From positions 186,001-250,000 of the forward strand of contig NZ_JASERU010000002.1 of the NCBI RefSeq assembly GCF_030504985.1: 64,000 nt of DNA, written 5' to 3'. Every line of letters starts with the position of its first letter. Within the stretch, counting starts at the first letter, position 1. Position numbers and translations under genes: made by a program. Positions 37,862-46,779 of this stretch are shown here, in pieces. The notes under the pieces are model-generated. The model made no database searches and was not told where the DNA came from. It saw only the letters and a list, made by a program, of their open reading frames with translations. Origin of the DNA: Fulvimonas sp. R45. Its GTDB lineage: Bacteria > Pseudomonadota > Gammaproteobacteria > Xanthomonadales > Rhodanobacteraceae.

Positions 37862-40786
37862 TCAGAACTTCAGGCCGACGCCCGCGTAGAACGTGCGGCC
37901 GAAGTACTGGATCGTGCTGGTCTGGGTGGTGTTGCCGAAGTAGGTGCGGGTCGGCTGGTCGGTCAGGTTGAGGACCTGGAACAGGCCGCTCAGGTGGTCG
38001 TTGAAGTGGTAGGCCGCCTGGTAGTCGACCACCTTCTCGGAGGCGAAGTAGACGGTCTGGAAGTTGAAAGCCACCTGCGCCGCGGACACGAACGGCGAGC
38101 GGTAGTTCGCCGCCAGCCGGGTGGAGAACCTGCCGTGGTCGAAGAACAGCGCGGCGCTGGCCACGTGCTTCGACAGGCCGGGCAGGTTCTGCTTCTGCGG
38201 GAAGCCGCCCAGGTCGGAATCCACCTGGGTGCCGCTTTCCGTGTAGGCGTAGTTGAGCGCTACGCCCAGCCCGGACCAGACGCCCGGCAGGAAGTGCGTC
38301 TTCAGGAACTGCAGCTCGATGCCGCGCACGTGGCCGCCCTTGGTGTTGTTGTAGGCGGTCTGGAATTCGCCGTTGAGATAGGGCTTGCCGGTCTGCGGAT
38401 TGACCGGGACGGTATAGCCGTGGGCGGCGAAGTCGTAGTTCTCGTCGGTGATGGTCTGCACGAACGAATCGATGTGCTTGTAGAACACGTCGGCCACGAA
38501 GGCGCCGCTGGAATCGGGGAAGTAGTGCTCGAAGCTCAGGTCGTACTGCGTGGCGTACATCGGGTCCAGCAGCGGATTGGTGCCGCTGGTGAGATTGTAG
38601 GTGCCGTTGAAGATGAACGAGGCGACGCCGGACTTGAGCAGGTCGATCGGCGGGCGCGACATCACCTTGGCGGCGGCGAAGCGGACCTGGTTGTCGTCGT
38701 CCAGGTGCAGGTTGAGGTTCAGCGACGGCAGGTAGTCGGTATAGGTCTGGCCGGGGTTGACGCGGACGTAATCGGTGCTGACCACGCCGCGTCCGTCGGC
38801 GATCGGCTCGCCCTTGCCGTCGCCGACCTGCTGCAGGCCGGGGCTGTACTGCGAGGTGTGCACCACGCGCAGGCCCACGTTGCCGGTCAGCTCGCGGCCG
38901 AACACGGTGGTGTCGATGTCGCCCTGCAGGAAGGCGTCGCGGATCTTGACGTTCACGCCGCCGCTCTGGGTCTCGGTCCAGTTCTGCGACCAGTCCTTCT
39001 GCGGGTTCGGCACGATGCCGTTCGCGGCCAGGATCGCGTTGGCGTCCAGCGCCAGGAAGCAGGGGAAGCTGCCGAACGAGCCGCCCTTCCAGCAGGTCTT
39101 CACCGCGTCGGCAGCGTTCAGCGCCAGCGGCGGCTGGTTCGGCGTCGACAGCCAGTACTGGCCCCAGGCGGAGCCGTACAGCCAGACCTGTCGGTCGGCG
39201 TCGTAATCGTGGTTGCTGAGGTAGAGGCCGCCCTCGATGGCGTAGAAGACCGGGTTGTCGGCCAGCTCGTACTGCACCGTGGTGCGGAACGCCTTCATGC
39301 GGTCGTGGTAGATGGTCGGGTAGACGCTGTAGCTGGACAGCGCCATGCGGCCGAGGTCGGTGTACATGCCCGGGTTGGCGACCGAGAAGTCGCCCACGTT
39401 CAGGCCATGCAGCGCGAACGACATCGACTGGTCGGCGATCAGCGGCAACCCCGAGCCCAGGCCGTCGTAGGGGTCGGCGGTCACGTCGGAGCCCACCGTG
39501 TGGCTCGTCGCGTGCGAGGCGGAGAAGTCCGCCGTCACCGTCCACGGGCCGTCCTGCCACTTGGCGTTGAGGCCGCCGGAAAACACGTTGGCGTCGTTGG
39601 ACTGGTCGTTGGCGGTGGTCGCCACGGAGAACGCCTGCAGGCCGGGGATGCCGAAGAAGCCGCCCGGGATGCTGCTGGCCGTGCCGCCGATCAGCGCGCC
39701 GCTGGACGACACCACCGGGTCGGTGATGACCGCGCCGCCGTTGGTGAACAGCTGTGCACGCATGCCGCGCTGGAACGAGCCGTCGTGGAACTTCGAGAAG
39801 AACCCGGTGCCGGTCAGCGTGAAATGCTCGTCGGGCCGCCAGACCACGGTGCCCATGTAGCCGCGGCGGCGCTCCGAGCCGCCGTCCTGGTTGATCTGCA
39901 CGCCGGTGTTGAGGTAGACCGGCTTGCCGCCCAGGATCGCCGGCGTGCTCGAGTACGACTCGTTGACGTACTGCTCGGCCACGTGCGGCTGGGACAGCTC
40001 GGCGAAGCCCAGGCCGACGCCCAGGGTGTCGTGGAGAAACTTGCCCTGGTAGGCCGCGCTGAAACGGAAGGCGCGCGGGTGGGCGCCGTACACGTCGCTG
40101 GCCCGCGAGTTGTAGCTGCCGCGCGCGTCGACGTTGAAGCTCTGGTCCTTGCGGTTCTCCAGCGGGTTGGCCGTCTGCATCGCGATGGTGCCGCCCACGC
40201 CGCCCTCGATCAGGTCGGCCTGCGAGGACTTGTACACGGACACCTGGTGGATCAGCTCGGACGGGTAGTCGTCGAACTGGATGTAGTTGCTGCCGCTGGT
40301 CGACGGCTGCACGCGGCCGTCCAGGGTGGTCTGGATGAAGTTGCCGGTCAGGCCGCGGATGTTGATCTGCGAGGCCTGCCCCCCGATGCGCTGCGCGGCG
40401 ACGCCGGGCAGGCGGGTCAGCGCGTCGGCGATGGACTGGTCCGGCAGGCCGCCGATGTCGGCGGCGGTGACCACGTTCTCGATCTTGTCGGAGTAGCGCT
40501 GGTAGTCGATCGACGTCTCGACGCTGCGGCTGAACCCCGTCACGGTGATCGTGTTGAGGGTCTGGGCGAGCTTTTCCTGCGGACGGCTCCTGGACTTGTC
40601 GTCCTGTTTCGGCTTGCCGGTGTCGTCCGTGGCGGCGGATGGCGCCTGGCCGCCCGCCGGCGCGGCGGCCTTGTTGCCGGTGGCGTCCTGCGGCGCGTGC
40701 GACGGCGCGGCCGCGTGGACCTCGCAGCCCATGCCGATGCCGATCGACGCCAAGGCCAGGACAAGCAACTTGCGCTTGAGATTCAT
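37862..40786 (-). CDS. TonB-dependent outer-membrane receptor (carbohydrate type)
   Basis: A 974-residue receptor with a signal peptide (MNLKRKLLVLALASIGIGMGCEVHA), a Pro/Lys/Asp-rich N-terminal extension, a TonB-box-like LNTITVTGF near residue 82, and a plug domain (IENVVTAADIGGLPDQSIADALTRLPGVAAQRIGGQASQINIRGL...QTTLDGRVQPS). A 22-strand-type barrel follows, ending in FYAGVGLKF with the C-terminal aromatic. It belongs to the large-plug family common in Xanthomonadales and Caulobacter that imports oligosaccharides. With GH39 downstream and GH13 divergent it resembles a CUT (carbohydrate utilisation with TonB receptor) locus. The start at 40786 is preferred over the upstream in-frame ATG at 40861 because of the signal peptide. 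Confidence 0.94.
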   Translation of the reverse strand: MNLKRKLLVLALASIGIGMGCEVHAAAPSHAPQDATGNKAAAPAGGQAPSAATDDTGKPKQDDKSRSRPQEKLAQTLNTITVTGFSRSVETSIDYQRYSDKIENVVTAADIGGLPDQSIADALTRLPGVAAQRIGGQASQINIRGLTGNFIQTTLDGRVQPSTSGSNYIQFDDYPSELIHQVSVYKSSQADLIEGGVGGTIAMQTANPLENRKDQSFNVDARGSYNSRASDVYGAHPRAFRFSAAYQGKFLHDTLGVGLGFAELSQPHVAEQYVNESYSSTPAILGGKPVYLNTGVQINQDGGSERRRGYMGTVVWRPDEHFTLTGTGFFSKFHDGSFQRGMRAQLFTNGGAVITDPVVSSSGALIGGTASSIPGGFFGIPGLQAFSVATTANDQSNDANVFSGGLNAKWQDGPWTVTADFSASHATSHTVGSDVTADPYDGLGSGLPLIADQSMSFALHGLNVGDFSVANPGMYTDLGRMALSSYSVYPTIYHDRMKAFRTTVQYELADNPVFYAIEGGLYLSNHDYDADRQVWLYGSAWGQYWLSTPNQPPLALNAADAVKTCWKGGSFGSFPCFLALDANAILAANGIVPNPQKDWSQNWTETQSGGVNVKIRDAFLQGDIDTTVFGRELTGNVGLRVVHTSQYSPGLQQVGDGKGEPIADGRGVVSTDYVRVNPGQTYTDYLPSLNLNLHLDDDNQVRFAAAKVMSRPPIDLLKSGVASFIFNGTYNLTSGTNPLLDPMYATQYDLSFEHYFPDSSGAFVADVFYKHIDSFVQTITDENYDFAAHGYTVPVNPQTGKPYLNGEFQTAYNNTKGGHVRGIELQFLKTHFLPGVWSGLGVALNYAYTESGTQVDSDLGGFPQKQNLPGLSKHVASAALFFDHGRFSTRLAANYRSPFVSAAQVAFNFQTVYFASEKVVDYQAAYHFNDHLSGLFQVLNLTDQPTRTYFGNTTQTSTIQYFGRTFYAGVGLKF

Positions 40787-40887
40787 GGTTTCGCCCTCCC
40801 CCATTGCCATGACACTTCTAATGGTTTTCGAATGCGGACGCGTGCCTTCGATGTAATGCAAGGCGTGTCGCGGCCGGTTTCGCCGGG

Positions 40888-40917
40888 ATACTAGACGGGC
40901 ATTTTCAAGCGGGACAA
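40888..40917 (-). promoter_or_regulatory. Candidate promoter of the TonB receptor operon
   Basis: On the minus strand TTGTCC (40917-40912) and TAGTAT (40893-40888) are 18 nt apart, each matching 4 of 6 consensus positions. It lies about 100 nt upstream of the start codon and directly next to the twin palindromes. Confidence 0.4.
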
Positions 40918-40921
40918 CTTC

Positions 40922-40954
40922 CGCATACGTATGCGATCACCGAATACGTATGCG
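40922..40954. promoter_or_regulatory. Twin LacI-type operators in the divergent TonB receptor/GH13 region
   Basis: CGCATACGTATGCG (40922-40935) is a perfect 14-bp palindrome and CGAATACGTATGCG (40941-40954) a near-perfect one; their centres are 19 nt apart. An even-length palindrome with a central CG is typical of LacI-family operators. A weaker copy, GAATACGATTGCG, lies at 41205-41217, and another, GCATACGTATTC, at 51337-51348 before the MFS transporter. The remaining part of the 564-bp gap (40787-41350) shows no gene. Confidence 0.7.
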
Positions 40955-41350
40955 AAAAACCGCGCGAACCGGTTTCCCCGCCGCGACGGCGTCGCCGCAG
41001 GCAGGCCCGGGGTGCGGCCGGGTGCGACATCGTGGACGGGCGCATGCCGCATTGCGGCGCGGATGGCGGGGCTTTCCTTGCGGGCGTCAGTGCGCTGCGC
41101 TGGCGTTTTTCTGGTGTCCTGCAACATGGCCGCGGCCTCTATCGAGGGACGTGCCGGCCGGCGTCCGCAAAGGCGTTTTGGCGCGTGTATCCGCATTTCT
41201 CCATGAATACGATTGCGGGCCCTGTTTTCGGTTTTTGAGTCCACGTACGCTTGCGCCCCCTAGGGCATTTTCAGCGGCATTCCTGCCATTCCTTCCTGTT
41301 GAGCGCCGCATGCGCGCCGTGGCCGCGCATGCCTGCATCGGAGACGCACC

Positions 41351-43006
41351 ATGAGCAACGCCCCCTGGTGGCGCGGCGCAGTCATCTACCAGATCTATCC
41401 GCGCAGCTTCCAGGACAGCGACGGCGACGGCATCGGCGACCTGCCGGGCATCACCGCGCGCCTGGACTACGTCGCCAGCCTCGGCGTCGACGCCATCTGG
41501 ATCTCGCCGTTCTTCAAGTCGCCGATGGCCGACTTCGGCTACGACATCGCCGACTTCCGCGACGTCGACCCGGTGTTCGGCACGCTGGCCGATTTCGATG
41601 CGCTGTTGGCCAAGGCGCACGCGCTGGGCCTGAAGGTGCTGATCGACCAGGTGCCGAGCCACACGTCGATCGAGCACCCCTGGTTCCAGGAAAGCCGCCA
41701 GAGCCGCGACAACCCCAGGGCCGACTGGTACGTGTGGGCCGACCCGCGCGAGGACGGCACGCCGCCCAACAACTGGCTGTCGATCTTCGGCGGCCCGGCC
41801 TGGCAGTGGGAGCCGCGCCGGGAGCAGTACTACCTGCACAATTTCCTGGCGGCGCAGCCCGATCTCAACTTCCACCATCCCGACGTGCCTGGGGCCACGC
41901 TCGACCACCTGCGCTTCTGGCTCGACCGCGGCGTCGACGGCTTCCGGCTGGACTCGATCAACTTCTGCTACCACGACCGCCTGCTGCGCGACAATCCGGC
42001 CAAGCCCGCCGAGCAACGCTTCGGCCGCGGCTTCTCGCCGGACAACCCCTACGCCTACCAGTACCACCACTTCAACAACACCCGGCCGGAAAACCTGGCC
42101 TTCCTGGGTCAGCTGCGCCGGCTGCTGGACCATTACCCGGGCGCCACCTCGCTGGGCGAGGTCTCGTCCGAGGACTCGCTGGCCACGATGGCCGAGTACA
42201 CCGGCGACGAGCGCCTGCACATGAGCTACAGCTTCGAGCTGCTGACCGACGAGTGCTCGGCGCGCTACATCCGCGCAACCGTCGAGAGCCTGGAGCGCCA
42301 GATGCCGCGCGGCTGGCCGTGCTGGGCGATCTCCAACCACGACACCATGCGCGTGCGCTCGCGCTGGGCCGGGTCCGACGCGCCGGAACACATCGCCAGC
42401 CTGTTCACCGCGCTGGCCTGCACCCTGCGCGGCTCGGTGTGCGTGTACCAGGGCGAGGAACTGGGCCTGCCCGAGGCCGAGGTGCCGTTCCACGCGCTGC
42501 GCGATCCCTACGGCATCGCCTTCTGGCCCAACTCCAAGGGCCGCGACGGCTGCCGCACGCCGATCCCGTGGCGCGACGGCGAGCACGGCGCCTTCACCAC
42601 CGGCACGCCATGGCTGCCCGTCGACAGCCGCCACCGCGGCCTGAGCGTGGCGGCGCAGGAAGGCGACCCGGCCTCGCCGCTGAACCGCTTCCGCCACTTC
42701 ATGCAGTGGCGCCGGCACAGCCCGGCGCTGCGCTGGGGCGAGATCAGCTTCCTCGACGCGCCGGAGCCGCTGCTGGTCTTCCTGCGCAGCTTCGACGACG
42801 AGACGGTGCTGGCGATGTTCAACCTGGGCGGCGAGGCCGCCGCGCTGCCGCTGCCGGCCTGCGTGCTGTGCGTCCACGATGGCCACGGCCTGCCGGGCGG
42901 GCGCGTGGAGGACGGCGTGGCCTACCTGCCCGGGCACAGCGTGCTGTTCGCCGACGTCGCCATGCTGCAGGCTGTCGCGGACGCGCCTGCCGCCGCCTGC
43001 CGTTGA
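41351..43006 (+). CDS. GH13 alpha-glucosidase
   Basis: A 551-residue cytosolic (no signal peptide) alpha-amylase-family enzyme. Conserved regions: WWRGAVIYQIYPRSFQDSDGDGIGDLPGI at the N-terminus, then D201 in GFRLDSINF (nucleophile), E270 in SLGEVSSEDS (acid/base) and D331 in ISNHDTMRVRSRW (transition-state stabiliser). FRHFMQWRRHSPALRWGEI precedes the C-terminal beta-domain. It resembles the oligo-1,6-glucosidase/alpha-glucosidase group (GH13_23-like in Xanthomonas) that hydrolyses maltose-like or sucrose-like alpha-glucosides. The esterase gene begins 13 nt after its stop. Controlled presumably by the ATACGTAT operators upstream. Confidence 0.93.
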   Translation: MSNAPWWRGAVIYQIYPRSFQDSDGDGIGDLPGITARLDYVASLGVDAIWISPFFKSPMADFGYDIADFRDVDPVFGTLADFDALLAKAHALGLKVLIDQVPSHTSIEHPWFQESRQSRDNPRADWYVWADPREDGTPPNNWLSIFGGPAWQWEPRREQYYLHNFLAAQPDLNFHHPDVPGATLDHLRFWLDRGVDGFRLDSINFCYHDRLLRDNPAKPAEQRFGRGFSPDNPYAYQYHHFNNTRPENLAFLGQLRRLLDHYPGATSLGEVSSEDSLATMAEYTGDERLHMSYSFELLTDECSARYIRATVESLERQMPRGWPCWAISNHDTMRVRSRWAGSDAPEHIASLFTALACTLRGSVCVYQGEELGLPEAEVPFHALRDPYGIAFWPNSKGRDGCRTPIPWRDGEHGAFTTGTPWLPVDSRHRGLSVAAQEGDPASPLNRFRHFMQWRRHSPALRWGEISFLDAPEPLLVFLRSFDDETVLAMFNLGGEAAALPLPACVLCVHDGHGLPGGRVEDGVAYLPGHSVLFADVAMLQAVADAPAAACR

Positions 43007-43019
43007 ACCGGAACCCGCC

Positions 43020-44027
43020 ATGCATCGATCCACGAGTGACATACCCATGCCCACCGCCCACCGAAGCCTCGCAACGACCGCCGCCGCGCTGCTGCTCGGC
43101 CTGGCCGCCCTGGGCGCCACTGCGCGTTCGCGCGCGGCCGAACCGTCGCCGCCGCAGGTGCCTGCCGGGCGCATCGTGCGGCTGGAGCGGGTGCCCTCGC
43201 AGTACGTGGCGCCGCACAATGTGGACGTCTGGCTGCCGCCGGGCTATCCGGAGCAGGCGCCGTACGCCGTGCTGTACATGTTCGACGGCCAGAACCTGTT
43301 CGGCCGCCGCTCCGGGCCGGGCCTGCAGAGCTGGCGGGCGGCGGCGACCGCGGCGAAGCTGATGGCCGCCGGCAAGACGCGGCCGTTCATCATCGTCGGC
43401 CTCTGGAACGCGCAGTCGCTGCGGATGAGCGAATACTTCCCGCAGAAGCCGTGGGAATCGCTGACGCCGGCGCAGCGGCAGGCGCTGTTCGCCCGGCAGC
43501 TGGGGACGTTCCAGATCCTGCCGGTGGCGCCGTATTCCGACGCGCTGCTGAAGTTCGTGACGCAGGAGCTGAAGCCCGCCATCGACCGCCGCTTCGCCGT
43601 CGATCCCGCGCCCGGCGCGACCTTCGCGATGGGCTCCAGCATGGGCGGGCTGATGGCCTGGTATGCGATGTCGGAATACCCGGGCGTCTTCGGCGGCGCG
43701 GCGTGCCTGTCCACCCACTGGCTGGGTCCGTACCTGGCGCTGGACGATGGTACGCACGACCCGGCCCCGGATGCGTTCGTGGACTACATCGCGCAGCACT
43801 TCCCCGCGCCGGCCGGCCACCGCGTCTACTTCGACCATGGCACGAAGACGCTGGACGCCTGGTACGACCCCATCCAGAAGCGCGTCGACCGCCTGCTGCA
43901 GTCGAAGGGCTGGAACGGCCGCCACTTCGAGAGCCGGGCATTCCCCGGCGCGGACCACAGCGAGGCATCCTGGGCCGCCCGGCTGGATGCGCCGATGAGC
44001 TTCCTGCTGGCGCCTGGTTCCGATTGA
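43020..44027 (+). CDS. Exported alpha/beta-hydrolase esterase (PF00756 type)
   Basis: A 335-residue protein whose N-terminus contains a signal segment (residues 16-40, LATTAAALLLGLAALGATARSRAAE); an alternative ATG at 43047 removes 9 residues. The fold matches the esterase-D/enterochelin-esterase group: NVDVWLPPGYPEQAPYAVLYMFDGQNLF, nucleophile elbow MGSS207MGGLMAW and the late GADH313SEASW histidine. Such enzymes often remove acyl groups from carbohydrates. Position directly behind the GH13 gene suggests de-esterification of the same sugar. Substrate unproven. Confidence 0.85.
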   Translation: MHRSTSDIPMPTAHRSLATTAAALLLGLAALGATARSRAAEPSPPQVPAGRIVRLERVPSQYVAPHNVDVWLPPGYPEQAPYAVLYMFDGQNLFGRRSGPGLQSWRAAATAAKLMAAGKTRPFIIVGLWNAQSLRMSEYFPQKPWESLTPAQRQALFARQLGTFQILPVAPYSDALLKFVTQELKPAIDRRFAVDPAPGATFAMGSSMGGLMAWYAMSEYPGVFGGAACLSTHWLGPYLALDDGTHDPAPDAFVDYIAQHFPAPAGHRVYFDHGTKTLDAWYDPIQKRVDRLLQSKGWNGRHFESRAFPGADHSEASWAARLDAPMSFLLAPGSD

Positions 44028-44040
44028 GCGTCGGCCGGCG

Positions 44041-44928
44041 TCAGGCCTCGCGGGGCGGCCGGCGCTGCGCACGGCCGGCGCGGCGGTAGGCGCCGGGCGT
44101 CATGCCGAAGCGCTGCAGGAACAGCTCGCCGAAATGCGAGGCGGTGGAAAAGCCCAGCTCGCCCGCGATGGCGGCGATGCTGCGGTCCGTCTCCAGCAGG
44201 CGGCGGCTGGCCAGGTGCAGGCGGTGCGCCCGCACGTAGTCGCTCCAGTTCATGCCCACCTGCTGCTTGAAGCGACGGCTGAAATAGGCGGGCGACAGGG
44301 CGCATAGCGCCGCCGCCTGCTCCGCGCCGGGCGCGTCCGCGGGGGAACGGCGCAGGCGGTCGATGGCGGGGCGCAGTCGCTGCAGGCCGTGGGCGTCGGT
44401 CGCCAGCGGCACGCCTTCCACCGCCGGCGCCAACGCCGCGGCGCGCAGCAGCAGCCGGGCGATCGGCAGCGCCAGCGGGTCGGTCGCGTCCAGGCCGGCC
44501 AGCCACTCGGCCAGCAGCATCAGGCGGCGGTGCAGGCCGCGGTTCGGCAGGGCGCAGAAGGGCTGGCGCAGGCGCTCCAGTCCCGGCCGGCGCGCCAGCG
44601 GCTCACCGGCGGCGGCCTCGATCTGCACCAGCATCCAGTCGCGCGGGCCGGCCTCGAGGAAGAAATCGTGCTGGCGCATCGAGGGGATGAAGGCGAGGCT
44701 GCGCGGCGCCAGCGCATAGCGGCGGCCGTCGGCGTCGAAGTGGCCGGCGACTTCGCCGAACAGCACCAGTTCGTGCACGTCGTGGAAATGCACGAACGGA
44801 TCGGTGGCGCCCGCCTCGCGCCCCTGGCGGATGCGCTCGGCGCGCACCGGCGCGCCGGGTGGCAGTTCGACGGGTTCGCAGATGGGGCGGTCGAGGTGGG
44901 GCAGGGCCATGGGAGGATTGTCGCCCAT
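44041..44928 (-). CDS. AraC-family transcriptional regulator
   Basis: A 295-residue regulator with an N-terminal cupin-like sensing domain (residues 10-115: HFHDVHELVLFGEVAGHFDADGRRYALAPRSLAFIPSMRQHDF). A C-terminal double-HTH AraC domain follows at about 190-290 (AALCALSPAYFSRRFKQQVGMNWSDYVRAHRLHLASRRLLETDRSIAAIAGELGFSTASHFGELFLQRFGMTPGAYRR). It lies downstream of, and on the same strand as, the PhyH-ADH-esterase-GH13 operon and convergent to the esterase gene. It is the most likely activator of that operon, by position. Confidence 0.92.
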   Translation of the reverse strand: MGDNPPMALPHLDRPICEPVELPPGAPVRAERIRQGREAGATDPFVHFHDVHELVLFGEVAGHFDADGRRYALAPRSLAFIPSMRQHDFFLEAGPRDWMLVQIEAAAGEPLARRPGLERLRQPFCALPNRGLHRRLMLLAEWLAGLDATDPLALPIARLLLRAAALAPAVEGVPLATDAHGLQRLRPAIDRLRRSPADAPGAEQAAALCALSPAYFSRRFKQQVGMNWSDYVRAHRLHLASRRLLETDRSIAAIAGELGFSTASHFGELFLQRFGMTPGAYRRAGRAQRRPPREA

Positions 44929-45016
44929 CGGACGGTGGGTGTTGGTGGCGTGCCGGGCGTTTCACCTCGGTGGCACTCTCCGGCCGGGATGCGCGTCTCC
45001 CGGCGGATTCCCTCGC

Positions 45017-45162
45017 CCGTTCGCGTTGAGCGTAGCCCGCGCAGCGGGCGAAGTCGAAACGCCGCGTTGCCGAAGGCCCTTCGACTTCCTCGCTCCCCAA
45101 GGCGCGACCATCCTTGGTCGCTCCCCGCGTCGGCCCTTCGGGCCTACGCTCAGGGTGAATGG
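45017..45162. repeat. REP-like inverted-repeat element, copy 3
   Basis: A 146-bp element with the left end CCGTTCGCGTTGAGCGTAG (45017-45035) and the right end CTACGCTCAGGGTGAATGG (45144-45162), which is the inverted left end with four or so changes. The right end abuts the stop codon of the GH13 gene. An inner TCGACTTCCTCGCTCCCC stretch differs from copy 1. Nothing else is recognisable in the 44929-45162 gap. Confidence 0.72.
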
Positions 45163-46779
45163 TCAGGGGCGCGCGGGCGTGCCCACGATGCGTACCTGCA
45201 TCGGCTTCAGCACCGCATCGGGCGAGGCGCCCGCGCCGTCGCCGAGCAGGTCGACCCAGGCGATGCCGGCGACGAGCCCCGGGTCGAGCCGCGGCTTCGC
45301 GTCGGTCTTGCCCAGGTTCACCAGCAGCAGTGTGCGCCGCGCGCCGTCCTCGCGCAGGATGCACAGCACCGCGCTGTGGTCGTCACAGAGGATGCGCTGC
45401 GTGCCTTCGTGCAGTTCCGGTCGCGCGTGGCGCAGTGCCAGCAACTGGCGGTACCAGTGGTAGAGCGAATCCGGCCGGGCTTCCTCTTCCTGCAGCGAGA
45501 CGCCGTCGTGCGAGCGGTTGTAGCGGTCCGGCCACCAGGGCGTGCTGCCCTTGTACCAGATCGCCGAGCCCGGGGCGTCCAGGTCGGCCCGCCAGCGGAA
45601 TGCCTCGCGCGAGGGGATGCCGACGCCGTCGGTGAGCGGGATGCCGCCGGCCTTGCCGACGTTCTTCGGCTGCACCCCGCGCATGCCCAGTTCCTGCCCG
45701 TAGTAGATCAGCGCGTCTCCCTTGAGCAGCAGCGCGATCGCGGCGCCGGCGCGCGCCCTGGCGGGGTCGCCGTGCACTTCGGACATGTAGCGGTCGATGT
45801 CGTGGTTCTCCAGGAAGACCACCTGGCGCTTGCCCGGCGGCGTGGCGGCGTCGGTGGCGCGGATGGCATTGACGATCTGCTGCTTGTCCAGCGAGACCAG
45901 CGCGCCGCGCAGCGGGAAGGCGAACACCATGTCCACGTGGCCGTCGGTCAGCCACTTCGTGCCGTAGCCCCAGTCGGCCTGCTCGGCGAGGATGCCGAGG
46001 CCCGGGCGGCGCGCCTTCAGCGCGTGGAAGATCGGCGCCCAGAAGTCCGCGAACAGGTGCGTGTCCAGGCCCTCGTGGTCGAGGTCGTCCATCATGTGGT
46101 CGATGCGGAAGCCGTCCACGCCGTCGCGGCCGCTGCCGTCGCCGTGCGGGTCGGCCCAGTACAGCAGCAGGTCCCGGAAGTAGTCGCGCACCGCGGGGTT
46201 GCCGAGGTTCACCATCGCGATGCCGTAGGACGTGCCGGTGTAGCTCGCCCACTTCGCGCGGCCGAGGAAGGGCTGGGCCACGCAGTGCTTCGCGTCCTTC
46301 CACAAGAGGTAACCGGCGTACTTCGCGTGCGGCTTGCAGATCGAGTCGCGCCACCACGGGTTGCCTTCGGCGACGTACTGGAATTCCTCGTCCAGGTACA
46401 CCTTCAGGCCCTGCGCGTGCGCGGCGCGGACGAAGGCGAAGTAGTCGTCCAGCGTGCCGTAGGCCGGGTCGATGGCCCTGAACGCGGTGGCGAAGTAGTT
46501 GTGGTAATAGGGCGAGGGCTGCAGCGGCGTAAGCAGGATCGTGGTGGCGCCGAGCTGCCTGATGTAGCCGAGCTTCGCGGTCAGTCCCCTGAGGTCGCCG
46601 ATGCGGTCGCCGTTGGAGTCGCGAAAGCTGCGGAAGAAGATCTGGTAGAACACCTGGCTGGCCGGCGGCGCGGGTGCCGCGGCCGGCGCAGGCGTCGCGG
46701 CGGCGACCGGGACGGAGGGCGCGGCCAGCGCCAGCAGGGCGGTGGCGAGTGCGGCGAGCAGCGGTCGTGCGGGGTTCAT
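45163..46779 (-). CDS. Exported GH13 alpha-amylase-family enzyme
   Basis: A 538-residue enzyme with a signal peptide (MNPARPLLAALATALLALAAPSVPVAAA) and an Ala/Pro linker. Conserved regions: QVFYQIFFRSFRDSNGDRIGDLRGLTAKLGYI, D227 in VDGFRIDHMMDD (nucleophile), E266 in LGILAEQADWG (acid/base) and D327 in VFLENHDIDRYM. LIYYGQELGM and a C-terminal beta-domain follow. It would act in the periplasm or outside on alpha-glucans or modified alpha-glucosides. Its ATG overlaps the esterase stop by 4 nt, the last step of a tightly coupled four-gene operon. Confidence 0.9.
   Translation of the reverse strand: MNPARPLLAALATALLALAAPSVPVAAATPAPAAAPAPPASQVFYQIFFRSFRDSNGDRIGDLRGLTAKLGYIRQLGATTILLTPLQPSPYYHNYFATAFRAIDPAYGTLDDYFAFVRAAHAQGLKVYLDEEFQYVAEGNPWWRDSICKPHAKYAGYLLWKDAKHCVAQPFLGRAKWASYTGTSYGIAMVNLGNPAVRDYFRDLLLYWADPHGDGSGRDGVDGFRIDHMMDDLDHEGLDTHLFADFWAPIFHALKARRPGLGILAEQADWGYGTKWLTDGHVDMVFAFPLRGALVSLDKQQIVNAIRATDAATPPGKRQVVFLENHDIDRYMSEVHGDPARARAGAAIALLLKGDALIYYGQELGMRGVQPKNVGKAGGIPLTDGVGIPSREAFRWRADLDAPGSAIWYKGSTPWWPDRYNRSHDGVSLQEEEARPDSLYHWYRQLLALRHARPELHEGTQRILCDDHSAVLCILREDGARRTLLLVNLGKTDAKPRLDPGLVAGIAWVDLLGDGAGASPDAVLKPMQVRIVGTPARP

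Noticed and set aside
37682-40894. Plus-strand open frame of about 1,070 codons opposite the TonB receptor
   Set aside because: It is antisense to a receptor with complete plug and barrel features and has no recognisable domain.
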